From: Phycomyces blakesleeanus NRRL 1555(-)
Taxonomy: Eukaryota; Mucoromycota; Mucoromycetes; Mucorales; Phycomycetaceae
Reading direction: 5' to 3'
DNA: 64,000 bases
Assembly (NCBI RefSeq): GCF_001638985.1
Contig: NW_017265136.1
Span: 864,461 to 928,460, forward strand
The notes below the pieces were generated by a model, which was given only the letters and a program-made list of their open reading frames with translations, searched no databases and was not told the origin of the DNA. Position numbers and translations under genes: made by a program. This document shows positions 34,147 to 47,117 of this stretch, piece after piece (the stretch's first letter is position 1; each line of letters begins with the position of its first letter).

Positions 34147-35733
34147 ATGGCTCCTCCAGCACCATCATTAGTTTTACAGGACGCAATACACGACACACCC
34201 ACCGAAACACGCGTCCTATCAACCTCAGCCATCTTAAAAAACAGAGCCGAAAAAGCGGCCCTGCGACGGTCTATACAATCCCAATACTCGGTTACCTCAA
34301 CCAATTCGACTCACAGCCAACGATACAGCCTAGCCAGTAGTATTGGAAGTGTAGACAATACCCAACGTCGATGGTCAGCAGAATCCGGCACTTTCGATTA
34401 CGTTCCCCAATGTAAGCCAACGCTTTATATGCATATTATATATAAAAATTTGGAATGAAATATATATATATATATAATACAGTATAGTATAAAATAAAGT
34501 CAAGGGCAAAAAAAAACAAGCAAGAGGATTGGGCTTGTGTTTGCAAGCGGAATGGAAAAAAAAATATTAGACATATAAAGTTTTTTGTTGTTTACAGTGT
34601 CACCCACAGGAACCTCTTTCTCCTCGCTCTCCCCTTCATCCCGCCTACTCTTGTCGGGTGCAACCAGCTCTGAAAGCTTCCGCCACCAGGAACTCAGCCG
34701 TTTCCTTCCTCAACGCCACACCAAGGCCTATTCCGACCCTTCGCCAAAAATGCCTTCTGTTGCTCTGACCCTTACGCTGGCCAATAATGCCGAATCCTCC
34801 ACAGACAACAGCAACCACCATAGCAGCCCTACCAACAACAATATCAACACTATGAACAACGAAATCAGTAGGATACTCACCACAACAGAAGCCCCACTGC
34901 TTGACCCTTGGTGTATGTGTGTCAAGACCGCTCTTGAGAACGTTATTTGTCATGCCTGGCTCCAAAAGTACGAATCATCTACATTCGCTTTCGTGCGTAC
35001 CTGGAAACGCCGCTATGTTGTGTTGGTCGACAAGACCGTCCATATCTTCAAATCACCAAAGCCAACAAACCCTTCCAAAGAACACTTCTTGCTCACCGAA
35101 GACACCTTTGTATTCGTCACCGAGGAATTCAAAAAGGGATATGTGCTCGAGCTACGAAAGCCGCTCTGCAAGTGGTATCTACGATGCGAATCAGTTGCAC
35201 AGATGAAAATCTGGTTGGAGGCAATGAAAAAGATTGTGGCTTGTGTCAAGCTAGGCCATCAGGGCCAAATGACTGCCGGTCTGCTGTCCCATCTTGAGTT
35301 GGTCGATAACTTTCGGTTACTTGCGATTAAGCCCGATAGCAACAACACCAAAGACGAAAGATCTGCTGACAGGGACGACCAACAGACAGCTGCTGTTATT
35401 ATTAGCAGGAGCAAGAGTGGCAGTAGTAACAGCAGAGGAGGTAGTGTCCATAACAACAGTGGCGCTGGTGATCAGTACTCATGTACACTTGCACGAGATC
35501 ATCTTCCGGGTGATATTGTCCCAAACAAACGCTGGAAAGAGGCCCGGTCTCGCAGTATACAAACCGCCCTGTCCACAAACCGCCTATCTTCGTCTTTCTT
35601 CCCTACCCCAAAAAGACAATCGCTTGCCCAGATTCCTGGTTGGGAGGCAACACTTCCGCCTCAAATGCCCCCGCCACAATCCACACCCCCACCTCCACCT
35701 GTTCCACAGCTACCAGCTGTGTCTGAAGTATAA
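34147..35733 (+). CDS. PH-domain protein
   Basis: Two exons, 34147-34411 and 34598-35733, give 466 residues. About residues 204-302 form a pleckstrin-homology domain: HAWLQKYES, RTWKRRYVVLVDKTVHIFKS, a GYVLELRKPLCKWYLRC strand pair, and the C-terminal helix with the invariant Trp in MKIWLEAMKKIV. PH domains bind phosphoinositides or proteins at membranes; the ligand cannot be told here. The N-terminal 200 residues are Ser/Thr-rich and disordered, with basic-Ser sites such as RRSIQSQYS. The C-terminus is disordered and ends in a polyproline stretch (PPPQSTPPPPPVPQLP) that could recruit SH3 or WW proteins. I do not assign an orthologue. A (CA)n microsatellite follows the stop at once. Confidence 0.8.
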
Positions 35734-35741
35734 GGTCTTTA

Positions 35742-35780
<39 letters not shown>

Positions 35781-36249
35781 TATATATATACGTATCTATG
35801 TGTGGTATAGCCAACTCGCTCGGTCATTCTTTACTCACATTCTACTTATTTCATTCCATACATAACATTCATTCATTCATTCATTCGTTTAGTAATCCAA
35901 TTCACCCATCTTAATTTTCTTTTTAATTTTCTTTTTGGGTGCTAATGGTACTTTTCTTACTCTATATATATACATACCTTCCTATTAAAGGAAGTTGTAA
36001 ATTACTTTAACTAGCCTATCTTGCTTAAACTATTATCTATATTTCTTTCTTTTAATTACCATTTTATCCTTTTTGTCTATATTCTTTCATTCTTTTCTTT
36101 TTTCACCTGTATAATTTAAATTTTTCTTTTTTAATATATATCTAATTATATATTTAACACCTTTGAATACCCACTTTTTGGGTATCTTACTTATATTTTT
36201 TTAAAAAGAAAAAATAAATAAGAATAATTTTTGCCCAAAGCCTTGAAGA

Positions 36250-36286
<37 letters not shown>

Positions 36287-36758
36287 GATTTTTTTTTATA
36301 AAAAAAAATAAAACAAAACAAAACAAAACAAATAATGATTGTTTCAATGGATTCTGAAGTATGTGTGGGAACGAATATATATATATATATATATATATAT
36401 AATAGAAGCGAAAGGTAAAGGATAGGGTAGGAATAGAAAAGGATAGGAAAGAGGAGAAGGATAGAGAGAACGATGTGGGTATCAATATTTAGGCACTATG
36501 CTTATTGTAGAGTTAAAAGGGAAAGTGATAGAAGAGGATGTAGAAGAAGGAGAATTTGGGATCTGGGATCTGGGATCAGGGATATGTATATATATATATA
36601 TATATAGAAAAGGAAACGCACATACACATACACATACACATACATACATACATATACATACATATACATACATATACATACATACACAAACAAACACACA
36701 CACACACATACACATACACAGGTAAACACGAACAAGCCAGTGCTCGGTACTGTAGCAT
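35734..36758. other. convergent intergenic region with microsatellites
   Basis: It lies between the 3' ends of the PH-domain gene and UNC13. It holds (CA)n at 35743-35775, (ATTC)n at about 35865-35885, (TA)n at 36250 and 36380, and a (CATA/CACA)n compound array at about 36615-36720. The open frames across it are products of the repeats. Confidence 0.6.
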
Positions 36759-39620
36759 TTACATGGGTAGTGTTGTTTCTTCCGAAGGTGTACCTGGGTA
36801 CCCTGACTCCATGGGTAAGATAACATCAGCATTGTCTCCAGAAGCAATAAACTGTTGCTGCTGTTGCTGTTGTGGTAGTCCCTCTTGAGATTGCTCTTGT
36901 ATTTGCAACTGTTGGTCCTGCTGCTGTTGTTGTTGCTGCTGAGCCGCATTTGGTGGATTCTTGCGCTTCTCAAATTCGGCATGCAAGAAACTCTGTACAT
37001 GCTTACCGGGTCGCATCCGAAGAATACGCAAGATTGTTTCACTACTTGGCATATCCATCGAGACAGACTTGCGATCGGTTTTGCGTCTTCGGACGGTGTG
37101 CTTTGAGTGGTAGACTGTCTTACTTCTGTCTGCCTTACGACCTCCTCTCATCTTCATTTCAACCTGGTTTTTCAAGACCGTGTGGTAGTCCTGGATCAAT
37201 GTTTCGGTATCAACATTATAAGCCGCATTGATGGCCAACAGAGCATAGTATTGAGATGTCTCGAGTCTATCGATTGGCACAGCATCACCATCCTCACCAC
37301 CATTAAACAAGATTTTCAACAGCTACCAATATACATAAGTATTTAGAGTCAAATAGTATCATTAAAACAATTATTATTAATTAAAAAAAAAAACTTACCT
37401 CAAGCCATTTGAATACCACATGTATTTCATAATCATCCAAGGGCTTCATTTCAGAAGGTTGTTCAGAAAGTGGTGGTAGCAATACACACTCGAGAGTCAA
37501 GAGAATTTCTTTCCATACTCGAAGAAGAACCATTTGCATATTGGCCTCCGAAAGATGATCGTTGAGGACATGGAGGTTCTTCTCCAGATAATCCAGAAGA
37601 GGTGCAATTGCGTCTTCACATTCTTGTAAGGTAATGTCGGCTTGTTTTGTAGCTCTGTTGAAAGCAGAAAAGAAACTGCGGTCTCTTCCCAATACTCTAT
37701 CTAGTATCCGGCGTGATAGACACTGGCGCATATAACGACCCATCTTTTAAGAAAAAAAGGAACGCACACACACACACACACAGAGAGAGAAAATAATTAA
37801 TATCCCAAAGTATATCAAATGATAATAATATGAACAACTTGACTCTTTCTTCTTCTTAGCATATATGCGTGTGTTACTTACTCTGTCAACAATTAAACCA
37901 GCAGCATCGTTTTCAGCTCGCTTGAGAGTTCTGAACGCCTTACCGAACCAGAACTGAATGTCATCCTTTTCACCTTCCATGCTCACTCTGAGGATCAGCT
38001 TACCCTGTGGGTGCAAGTTAAGCCCCAGCTCATGGGACTGGTAATCGTCAAAATACTCTGGCGAGAGCTTGAACCAGACCAGACCACACTCTTCGTTGGC
38101 CCCAATCATGTCTTCGTCATAAACAACCGCCAGGACATCGACGGCCTTTTCGGTCAGCCAGATGTCAAAGATTTGGTCCCAGCGCGGGTTAAGCGTTTCG
38201 TAGACAGTGCGGGTACGGGTGATCTGTTTGCCGTTGATCTCCAGCACAACATATGGGTCGCTGAGTCCATTCTTGTCCAAGGGCTGCAGATCCTCGGCGC
38301 GCACGATCTTGATCGAGTACAGAAAGTTGTTGTTTTCGGTCTTTTCTACTGCCGTGCTTGGCGATCCAAATTCACGCATGATTTCGGCAATATCGTCGAC
38401 TTCCATGATCTGGTACAGTCTGTCGAGTCGTCCACGGGCAGCTTCAATGTCATTAACTTTGACACAGAGCTGATGTAAATATTGAATTATGTATTATGTA
38501 TTAATACATATACGTAAAACAAATAAACAAATAAAATAGGATTAAAAGAATTTACTTGCCTCTGGTGTAAAATCTGCTGGAACTCCCTCATCTTTTGCTG
38601 TACCCCGTGCTCCATAAAGCTGGAATCTGGCTCTGTCGAGGAAAGAAGTATTTGCTGCAACTTCGGGTGTGTGTTCAATACGAGGGTTGATATCTTCGGT
38701 AATCATGTCCTCCAAAGTGTAGGTATATTCTTCAATAGCAACACCAATCACCTACAGACATTATGACAAACCATTATCTTTTCTTTTAGCATTCAGAATA
38801 ATACTAGTAATACTTGTAACCATCCCACCAATAATAAACGTCCAAAGAAAAAGAAAAAAAGGGGGGCGAGCTTCATTATATACATATATATGTTTTTTTT
38901 TATATACCTTTGAAAGTGCTGTCAAGAAACGACAATGTTGAAGATCGTTGGGCCATTGAAGACTTTGAACAAAATCAACTGCTTGATGAAACATACTGAA
39001 GAGATCAACAATAGATGAAGAATGCATTGCCGTTTCATTAATGCTCTCAAACTAAAGAACAATAGAAGACATCAAATATATGGCCAAGTTAGATATGACA
39101 TTAAATGAAATGAAATCAATTCGCTTGCATTGAATTGAACCACCGAGTTTTTTTCTTTTTCTTTTTAGAGCAAAAAAAATTGACTTACATGATCTTCCTT
39201 GATGGCATTCTCAACCCACTCAAGAGTTGCTGCACTTGTAGTACTCAACCATCGTCGAACATGCTGTAAGAACCATGACTCGACTTTGAATAATGAAGTT
39301 TGTTTTCTACACAACAAAAAAAATATATAACAACAATTAAAGAAAAATCCTCGATTTTTTTTTAGTAAAATAAATAAATAGAAATAAAAGCTCACTTTGG
39401 ACCATGTTGATCATAAAGTCTCTTTAAACTGAGAACCTTTTGATAGAATTCAAATGTTACATCAATAGATGCTGTCGAGGCTTCTTTTGAAAATGCCCAA
39501 TTGTCGATTTCCAAGGCAAAGTAGGGCATCTGTCTTGACATGACAATTCCAGGAATTGACAGAATACTATAATAAAGTAAATATCAATGAGAAAATCAAA
39601 ACGTACAGATAAATAAATAA

Positions 39621-39667
<47 letters not shown>

Positions 39668-42106
39668 TGTCTGCCTATTTGCACCAATTGATGTAATGTA
39701 GCAATACTTTACCCTTTGATTGGTGTTTTGAATTTTCGCTTTGAAAGAGAAACAAGTTCCTTTTGGAGCTTGTCTGCCATGGTCAAAAGATTTGTGAGGT
39801 CGTCGTTTTCTGGATTATTGGACACCTTTTCAATGTATCTCCACCGCTCAACAGCTGCACCCTATTTATCATTTGTTATTATGAGGACAGGCACCAGATA
39901 GAAATATTTGAAGCATAAGAATAAATTTATGTATCTACATCTCTTATGATTCTTTTTGTATTACCTCTATTGTTTCTTCAAGAAGAATAAACTCCTGGAG
40001 GGGATCGGCATGGTCTTCAAGGTAAGCTGTATTCTCATAGATCTTATCAAGCATACCCACCAAGTCTGCCACCCATTCTGGGCTATAGAAGAAGATATTA
40101 GGTGCAGACAGACGTAAAGTTAGACTTGTTGTTTCAATTTGTATATGTATACTAGATAAATAATAGAGAAAAAGAAGAAGAAAAAAAACTTTACATTTAT
40201 TTGTTACTTGCCTAATTTTCCAATATTCTGATAAAGCATCTGCCAATGAATGCAATAGAGTTTGATTCAATCCCTCAAAGGCTCTGATTAGACTTTCTCT
40301 CTATATAGATTTTAATGTACAGATATAAAAGAATAGAATATTAGTAAACATTTATAGACAGATAGCAAAACAAACATACATCATTTATAGCCCATGAATT
40401 GACATCGTTCTCCTTTATTGCTTTGTCAAGGGCTCGTGTGGCGTCTCTGATGTCTTCGAAATCCAGTTCACCTAATTCAAACCGAGTCTTTACAAGTTCG
40501 AGATACAAGACTGCTCGATAAGGCGATGTGAGACGCCATGTCTTCCAGCATTCACGGAGAAGTTCATCCGATTGTTGTGACAGAACACTGGTCTTGGCAC
40601 GCTCAGCATCCGGAGTTACTTTTGTGTCATAATCAATGCACATATTCATCAGCAGACGGAAAAATGAACGGGGATCATTGGGAACATAAGTAAAGGGGCT
40701 CTGAAGGGATTCTGTACGAGGCTATTTTATTTGTCGTCGTCGTTGTTGTTTGAAACAAAGATTAAGAAACAGATAGCAAAAGGTTAATAGAGATTACATT
40801 ATTTATGTGCGTATAATACTAACGCTTGGAAGAGGAACATCTTCTTGGATATTGTAGATCGAGGATCTGTTGGTATCAGTCAGGGATCCCTGCCGACGTG
40901 TGGGACCTTTGGCAAGTAAGTTTGAGCTGCCTACATCTGTTTCGCTTCCTGCACCGAGAGAGAGCTTTGGGTTCATCAACATGAGTGTCTTCATTAACTC
41001 TGTTAGCTGTTTGAGTTCACGCTTCTGCCAGTTGTCGTACATCTGTTGACTAGGGAAATCTTCGCGTCTTCCTGGAAAGGGTTGGTTTGTGTGTACATTG
41101 TTTATACATTTTTTGAGATCAAGTAAGAGAGCCTAAATAAAACAAAAAAAAAGAGAAAGAAGCTTAATTTTTGTTAGTTTCTCTTTTAGTCAAAAGTAAA
41201 TAGAAAAAAAAAGTAATCCTTTATTGGGCCAACCAAATGAAGAAAACTTACGGATTCTGTACAGATGGGTTGTAATTCACGTAATTTCTTTCGATGATCC
41301 GCATCATCCATTTGAAAAAGACTCTGGACGGTCTTGACCATAGGAAAGTTTTCCAGGGCTTCGATCGATCCAGACGGAAGGGGGGAAGAAGGTGCGCCTG
41401 GAGTGGGCTTCTTTTCTGGTGCACGACGGCCTCCAGAAGCACCTGCTCCAGACTTACCATTTTCCCCACCTCCTCCAGCAGCAGCAGCAGACTTTGATGG
41501 TCCCACAAACCCATTAAGTTTCTCCATCAGTTCTGGGGTTGCTGCCGACGGAGCATCTTCCTGGACGGTCTGGATAACCAATTCTGCAAAAATGGCAATA
41601 TATCGATTCAGCTCTTCGTACCAGATAGCCGGGTTTGGGTTAGCTCGTTTGAGCTCAACTTCACTAGTCTTGAGAAAGATGATGACGAGGTCATTGACAG
41701 TGCCGGTTGGTTTGTAGCGATGCTGTAACAAGACTTTCTGGAACTGCGAGATAACAGTCAAGAAGCGCTTGTCTTGGTATTCTGCTTTGGATGTGTCCTT
41801 TGCTTTGCTAATGTCATCCACTCGACGCATCAATCCTCGCACGATTTCCTTTGTCAACTTGTCGGGTTTACTCTCTTCGCCAAACTTGTCTGTAATACTT
41901 CCAAACACATCACCGACGCCAATGTGAACCGATTGTCTCTCCTTCTTTGGTTCTTTTACAACCGGCTGTGGACCACTTTGTTCAATACAGGCTCGAATGG
42001 CACACCGAAGTGCATAATCATAAACTTGAGTTGGATTGAGGGTTCTTGTAGCCCGCTTGGCACCACCTCCACCACGTCGTAGTGTTGAAGTACTTTTGAT
42101 CTCCAT
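36759..42106 (-). CDS. Unc13/Munc13-like protein with MHD1, C2 and MHD2 domains
   Basis: Large MUN-type tethering/priming factor for exocytic vesicle fusion, acting on SNAREs at the plasma membrane. Thirteen exons: 42106-41252, 41132-40824, 40721-40380, 40300-40212, 40082-39965, 39861-39713, 39566-39396, 39306-39189, 39051-38908, 38751-38560, 38469-37882, 37743-37399 and 37322-36759; about 1,327 residues. The C2 domain is at about 880-980 (SIKIVRAEDLQPLDKNGLSD, then NPRWDQIFDIWL and YDEDMIG); Asp894, Asp900, Asp947 and Asp949 fit a Ca-binding site. It sits between MHD1 and MHD2, the fungal arrangement. MHD2 lies in exon 12. The tail is basic, then Gln-rich (runs of 7 and 6 Q). Introns after exons 4 and 10 have GC donors (GCAAGT). 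The neighbouring GT would shift the frame. A Gly-rich, Ala-rich linker is near residues 210-240. Confidence 0.88.
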
Positions 42107-43921
42107 TCTGTTTTCTTTCTTTCTTTCTTTCTTTAATTTTTATTTTTATTTTTGGTCTTTGGTCTTTGGTCTTTAGTTTGTGGGTTTACGAGGGTTTGGC
42201 TTTTCTCTCTCTTTATTTATTTTTTTATTTTTTTCTTTTGGCTAAGCTTTTTTTATTTTTATTTTTATTTTTATTTTTATTTAGTATAGATAATTTTCTA
42301 GGCTATGAATTTTTATTTTTATTTTTATTTTTATTTTTATTTTTATTTTATATTATTTTTATAATGATTCTTTTGGTTTATATAAGAAAGTGAAAGAGAA
42401 AGAGTTCAAAAAAAAATAAAAAAAAAAATAAAAGAATAAAAAGAAAGAAGCGGCGGCTGAGAGAGGGGAGGGAGGGAGAGAGGGAGAGAGGGGTTGAAGG
42501 GTAGGGGTTTTCCTTTTAAGAAAAGGGAGTTAGTAGGGGCAAGAGGAGGCTTTGGCAGGAACAAGCCCAAAGAGATTCTCTCTTTCTCTCTTTCTCGAAA
42601 CAAAACAGCAAAAAAGCTCGACCACACTTTTAGTAGCTATGAAGAATAGAGAACCACCTAAACACACACACACACACACTTACCACTTACACTCAAACTC
42701 GCACGTGAGACAAAACCAAAACATTAAAACCCAGACAGAAACTATATACAAAAAAGAGACCGAGATGGTAAAGGCAGCTTAATTTCTCCTGTGGCCAAAT
42801 GACGCTTCTTTAAAATGAAAAATAAATAAATTAAGCCTATGATGTTTGAATATCCCAATAGATGCTTTTATTTTTCGGCTAATCTCATACATATATCTAA
42901 GCGTCATATTTGATATACTAGGTGATAATTTTTTGCTTGCTACGTACATGTTTGTGCTATTCAAAAGAAGAGTCAATTAACTAACAAATGCACTTTATGA
43001 AATCTGTATATCTTTGTGTGAGTGTGAGAATTACAGATGGTGTATTAGCAAAGACACCAAAAGAAACAGCTTACTCTACATGCCTTTTGCTTTATATTTC
43101 AGGGTCAATAGTAATATTAATCGAATAATAACAGCAAAAAAAAAAAAAGATTAAGGGTTTTCATGTGCTAATCACAACTTGCTTGGAAATAGAACAAAAT
43201 ATATATAAAGACAGCTGATAAAAATATCGAGAAATAAAGAAGATTATTCCCTCTACATTTATAGTGTATTTCTTTCATGGTCTCTCAATTCACAAAAGAA
43301 CACAGCATACACTGCATTGGAACACTTTGACCAAAAATTTAAAGATCCAAATAAATTTCAGTTGTATATACAGAGTATTATAAATATTTAAATTAAATTA
43401 AATTAAATAAAAGCACAGGCCTTTTTATTTTGTTGTATTATTTATGTGGATTGATGTTGTGCAGGATAAATTTTCACCGGTTTGATTTATATAGATAATC
43501 TGACTATACAAGAAAATAGGGCTACAAAGACTTTTTTGGTGTAATAAATAAATAAAAAATATTGCTTTTTTTCATATTTTTATATGGTTGTGCAATAGAG
43601 ACATTCTCTAGATGTATACATATACAATCTACGCCTAATACTCTATATAGAGCTAGTAGTAATTGATCCATTCAATAGATCTATAGACATAAATTAAAAC
43701 GGAAACAATTTAGCCTTCCTTCTGGGACATTCATGACAAATCCAATCCTGCGACAATTTCCCTTTAGCTTACAAACAAGTGACTGCTTTATAGCCTCAAT
43801 GGGTGGGGTTCATTTGATCAACCTGGCTTCCTAGCTTGTTTATTTTTTTAATTTTTTAATTTTTTAATTTTATTTGTTCTCTTATTCTTCTTACATTACT
43901 TCTTTTAATTGTACCTATTTA
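42107..43921. other. divergent intergenic region UNC13 / NFU1
   Basis: 1.8 kb. Upstream of UNC13 there are (TTTC)n, long (TTTTTA)n blocks at 42135-42160, 42250-42282 and 42308-42348, and purine tracts (GAGAGGGAGGGA) at 42460-42492. The rest is AT-rich without a supported gene. Three TTTTTTAA-type repeats sit just before the NFU1 start. Confidence 0.55.
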
Positions 43922-44193
43922 ATGTCGACCAGAAACGCATTTACACAACTGACACGCATTGCTACCTTTGGCATTCGTCACAAGAGTGCAATTCAGCAAC
44001 CTATCCAAAGAACCTTTATGTCAAAGAGCCCCTTGACAAACTTATCCTCTGCCTGGTCTACTCGCAAAATATCTGCAACACAAAGATCCCTCTTGGCTAA
44101 TCAAGGTAAAAAACTCAAAATAAAAATAATACTCAAAGCAGAATGAAGTTAAGAGAGAAGAAGAAAACACAAAGAGAATCTTGTACTTGTACT

Positions 44194-44226
<33 letters not shown>

Positions 44227-45031
44227 ATATATTTTATCTATAAACACATTATATATATATATATATATGTTACTTTCATTAAATAAAAATAAAATACAAT
44301 TTAAAATAAAATAAAATATAAATATAAATATAAACGATTTTTATGTATGTAATCTGTGTATGTGTGTATACATGTACGTGTGTGTACATCTGTTAGTTCG
44401 TACCATGTTTATCCAAACCGAGTCAACTCCCAACAACGACTCTCTTAAGTTCATTCCTGGCGTACCTGTGATGGGAAGTGGCTCGACAGAGTTCCTTGAC
44501 GTACGTGCTTCAATGAAATCTCCTTTGGCCAAGCAGCTTTTCAAGATTGACGGAGTTGTGGGTGTGTTTTTCGGCCCAGACTTTGTCACGATCTCCAAGG
44601 ATCCTTACAGCGAGTGGCAACTGATGAAGCCCGATGTTTATGCAGCCATAATGGACCACTTCTCTTCTGGCCAACCCATTGTCTATGATGAGGCTGACCT
44701 GGCTGCAAGTGACACTGCAATTCATCCTGATGACTCTGAAGAGGTCCAGATGATCAAGGAGCTTTTGGACACCCGCATTCGTCCCTCTATCCAGGAAGAT
44801 GGCGGTGACATTGAATTTTGTGGATTCGAGGACGGAATTGTGAAACTCAAGCTCAAGGGCAGCTGTCGTGGCTGTGACAGCTCTGTCATCACACTCAAGA
44901 ACGGCATCGAAAACATGCTGATGCATTACATTCCCGAAGTACAGAGTGTGGAGCAAGTATTCGATGAAAACGAAACCGTTGCATTGAAAGAATTCGAAAA
45001 GTTAGAGAAGAAGCTCGGTGAGAAGAAATAA
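43922..45031 (+). CDS. NFU1: mitochondrial Fe-S cluster scaffold/carrier Nfu1
   Basis: Late-acting mitochondrial Fe-S carrier that delivers 4Fe-4S clusters to targets such as lipoyl synthase. Two exons, 43922-44105 and 44397-45031, give 272 residues. About the first 60 residues are rich in Arg, Ser and Thr and poor in acidic residues ([20 protein letters not shown]), fitting a mitochondrial presequence. The join gives [20 protein letters not shown], the hallmark of the Nfu N-terminal domain, which ends near residue 155. The NifU-like C-terminal domain has [19 protein letters not shown] and the cluster-binding CxxC as SCRGCDSS (Cys218, Cys221). Met in position 43922 is chosen because it begins the presequence. 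An upstream Met in the same frame at 43874 would add 16 hydrophobic residues. Confidence 0.93.
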
Positions 45032-45437
45032 GCCTCTGTCTTCTTTTCTTTTCTTTCTAGACTCTACCCACCCACCCACACCCACACACATCTATATACA
45101 CCATTTATTCCTCAATCTCTCTTTACACAAACACTACACCCACTACACAAAAAGAAACTCATAGATTAGAAACAAAATCAAAAGCCAAATATATATAGAA
45201 AACAGACAAACAGAGTCAAAAGTGGACAGACCAAAGAAAGAAACAAAAAGCTCTCTCAAAGGACTTGCAGGGTCCTCTTCTTCCTCTTCCTCTTCTTCCT
45301 CTTTGCTCTTATCTTCTTTTTCATTATTATCTTTATTATATGTTATATATATATATATATGTATATATATGTGTGTGTGTATTCTATTCCGTTTCAAACC
45401 CCAAGAATATCAAAGTCAAGCCAAATTCAAATTCAAG
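45032..45437. other. convergent intergenic region NFU1 / PFD4
   Basis: Short 3'-3' spacer with CACCCACACAC-type repeats near 45070, a (TTCCTC)n tract at 45278-45302 and (TA/TG)n at about 45345-45380. No gene is seen. Confidence 0.6.
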
Positions 45438-46105
45438 TTAATCCTTTTCGAGATTGATAGCATTTCCAAACTTTGCATATAATAACTTCTTCAATTCCTC
45501 CATTTTGCCCTGTACACTCTCTACATCGCTTCGGATATTATCAAGTTCGAGCTGAATCTTTTCGGTATCTTTCTCAACGCGCTCTAGTGCTTCGGAAACA
45601 GGTACATGTGCAAATGTATCACCGACCTTGTATCTCACAGGTTCATCCTCATCTGCCAATTCAAGTTCCATTGCAACATCATCCAAGTATTCTTTCTCTT
45701 GCTAAAAGGCATGCACATATATAGGTCAATATTTGTTATTGACGAGCGACCAAAAAAAAAACATAACTGGTAGATCCATATTTTATCTTTTTTTTTATTT
45801 TATTTTTGTACCTTCATCTTCTCGTACTGTTCCTCGAGATCATCAATTTTGGCATTCAGTTTACTAAACTCATTAATCTTTTGCTGATCGGCCCAGGAAA
45901 CCTCGACATCGGAGTCGGCCTCCTCTTTTTGATTAAGCTTTTTGTTTTTGTTTTTGAAATAAAAGAAAAGAGAATGTAAGGTTAACTTTGTCAAGGTACT
46001 TTTCGATTATGTTTCTCAGTAACTTCTTTCGTGTATAGAAGAAGAAAAGAAGTCAGACATATATGTATATGTATATGTATATATTACCATGCGAATGTTG
46101 GACAT
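45438..46105 (-). CDS. PFD4: prefoldin subunit 4
   Basis: Beta-type subunit of the hexameric prefoldin co-chaperone that hands unfolded actin and tubulin to the CCT chaperonin. Three exons, 46105-46088, 45937-45812 and 45701-45438, give 135 residues, the family length. The first exon is only 18 nt (MSNIRM). Exon 2 has VSWADQQKINEFSKLNAKI, the characteristic DQQKIN entry into the first coiled-coil helix. Exon 3 has ELADEDEPVRYKVGDTFAHV, the beta-hairpin core, then a second coiled coil, and ends LYAKFGNAINLEKD, which closely matches the end of PFDN4. All junctions are in phase 0. The start is set by the short first exon and is the least certain part. Confidence 0.9.
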
Positions 46106-47117
46106 TGTTAAATATAAAAGGAACTGTTTTATTTATTTATTTATTTATTTATTTATTTTAAAAATAATAATATAATAAAGTGAATAATATGGCAAGCAAA
46201 TAAGAGAAAGGAACGCGCCCTCGCGCTCGCGCTCTTTTCCTCTCCGAGAAAATGACTGGCGCAGACTTAAAGTACTAGGTCAGCACAGACATTCCATATT
46301 CCGAAACTACGAGTCTGGCATTCATTCCATCCTTTGCCCCTTTGCTTGCTAATTTACTCTTTGGCTCTGCTTGCTCACTTGCTCACTTGCTCACTTGCTT
46401 GGTTGCTTGCATGTTGACTTTTATTGGGCTATTGTGATGATTTATTTTTATAGATGAACATAAATAATAAAATAAAGTATTTGTTCAACTTAAATTTACA
46501 TAATATTTTTGTCTTTTCTTTTTTATCAAGTAAAAGTATATGATAACTATTCAAGTATACACATAGTAAAGAAGTGAAAAAAAACACTAAATTTTAGAGC
46601 TTAAAAAACAGTAGCAAATTATAGCACTTAAAAGTATAAAGCCACTTTGATTAAAGTTAAAAATTACTCCATTTCATTTGATTATAGAAGAACCTTACTT
46701 TATCATCTTAAAGTGCTTTTACTTGAGATTTAGATGATGTTAGATTTTTTTTTCTGGGCGAATGAAAATTAGTTTCTAGACGAACAGAGATCTATGTTTA
46801 GACTTTTTAACCACAATAATTAAAATCCTTAATAAAAAGGAAACCGTGTTTAATATGGCGATACAAGGGAGTCTCTTTTTTTTTTGATTTGAAGAAACAG
46901 CGTCTGACAGGGATGGTTCGAATGCGAAATTAACTATCATACTAGCTTTAATGATACCATTTTTTGCACTCCTAACGGGAACTGTACCAATACCACTAAC
47001 CTTATGTACGTGCTGAAGAGAAAAGTAGAGATATCTGTCGGAAGAACAGGTAGAGTGATCAATAGTATCATGAAAGAGACAGTGTCGACTTTAACACTGT
47101 TCTTCTTGGATTTTTTT
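46106..47117. other. intergenic
   Basis: Upstream of PFD4. It includes (ATTT)n at 46130-46160, a GC-rich spot with GCGCTCGCGCTC at 46220-46232, and (CTTGCTCA)n at 46371-46400. The part from 46860 on is likely decayed transposon DNA. No gene is assigned. Confidence 0.45.

Noticed and set aside
34645..34965. Minus-strand open frame of 106 codons
   Set aside because: It is antisense to the second exon of the PH-domain gene.
36482..37042. Cys/Val/Tyr-rich open frames over 36500-36750
   Set aside because: They are translations of the CATA/CACA microsatellite; the true coding part here is the last exon of the Unc13-like gene.
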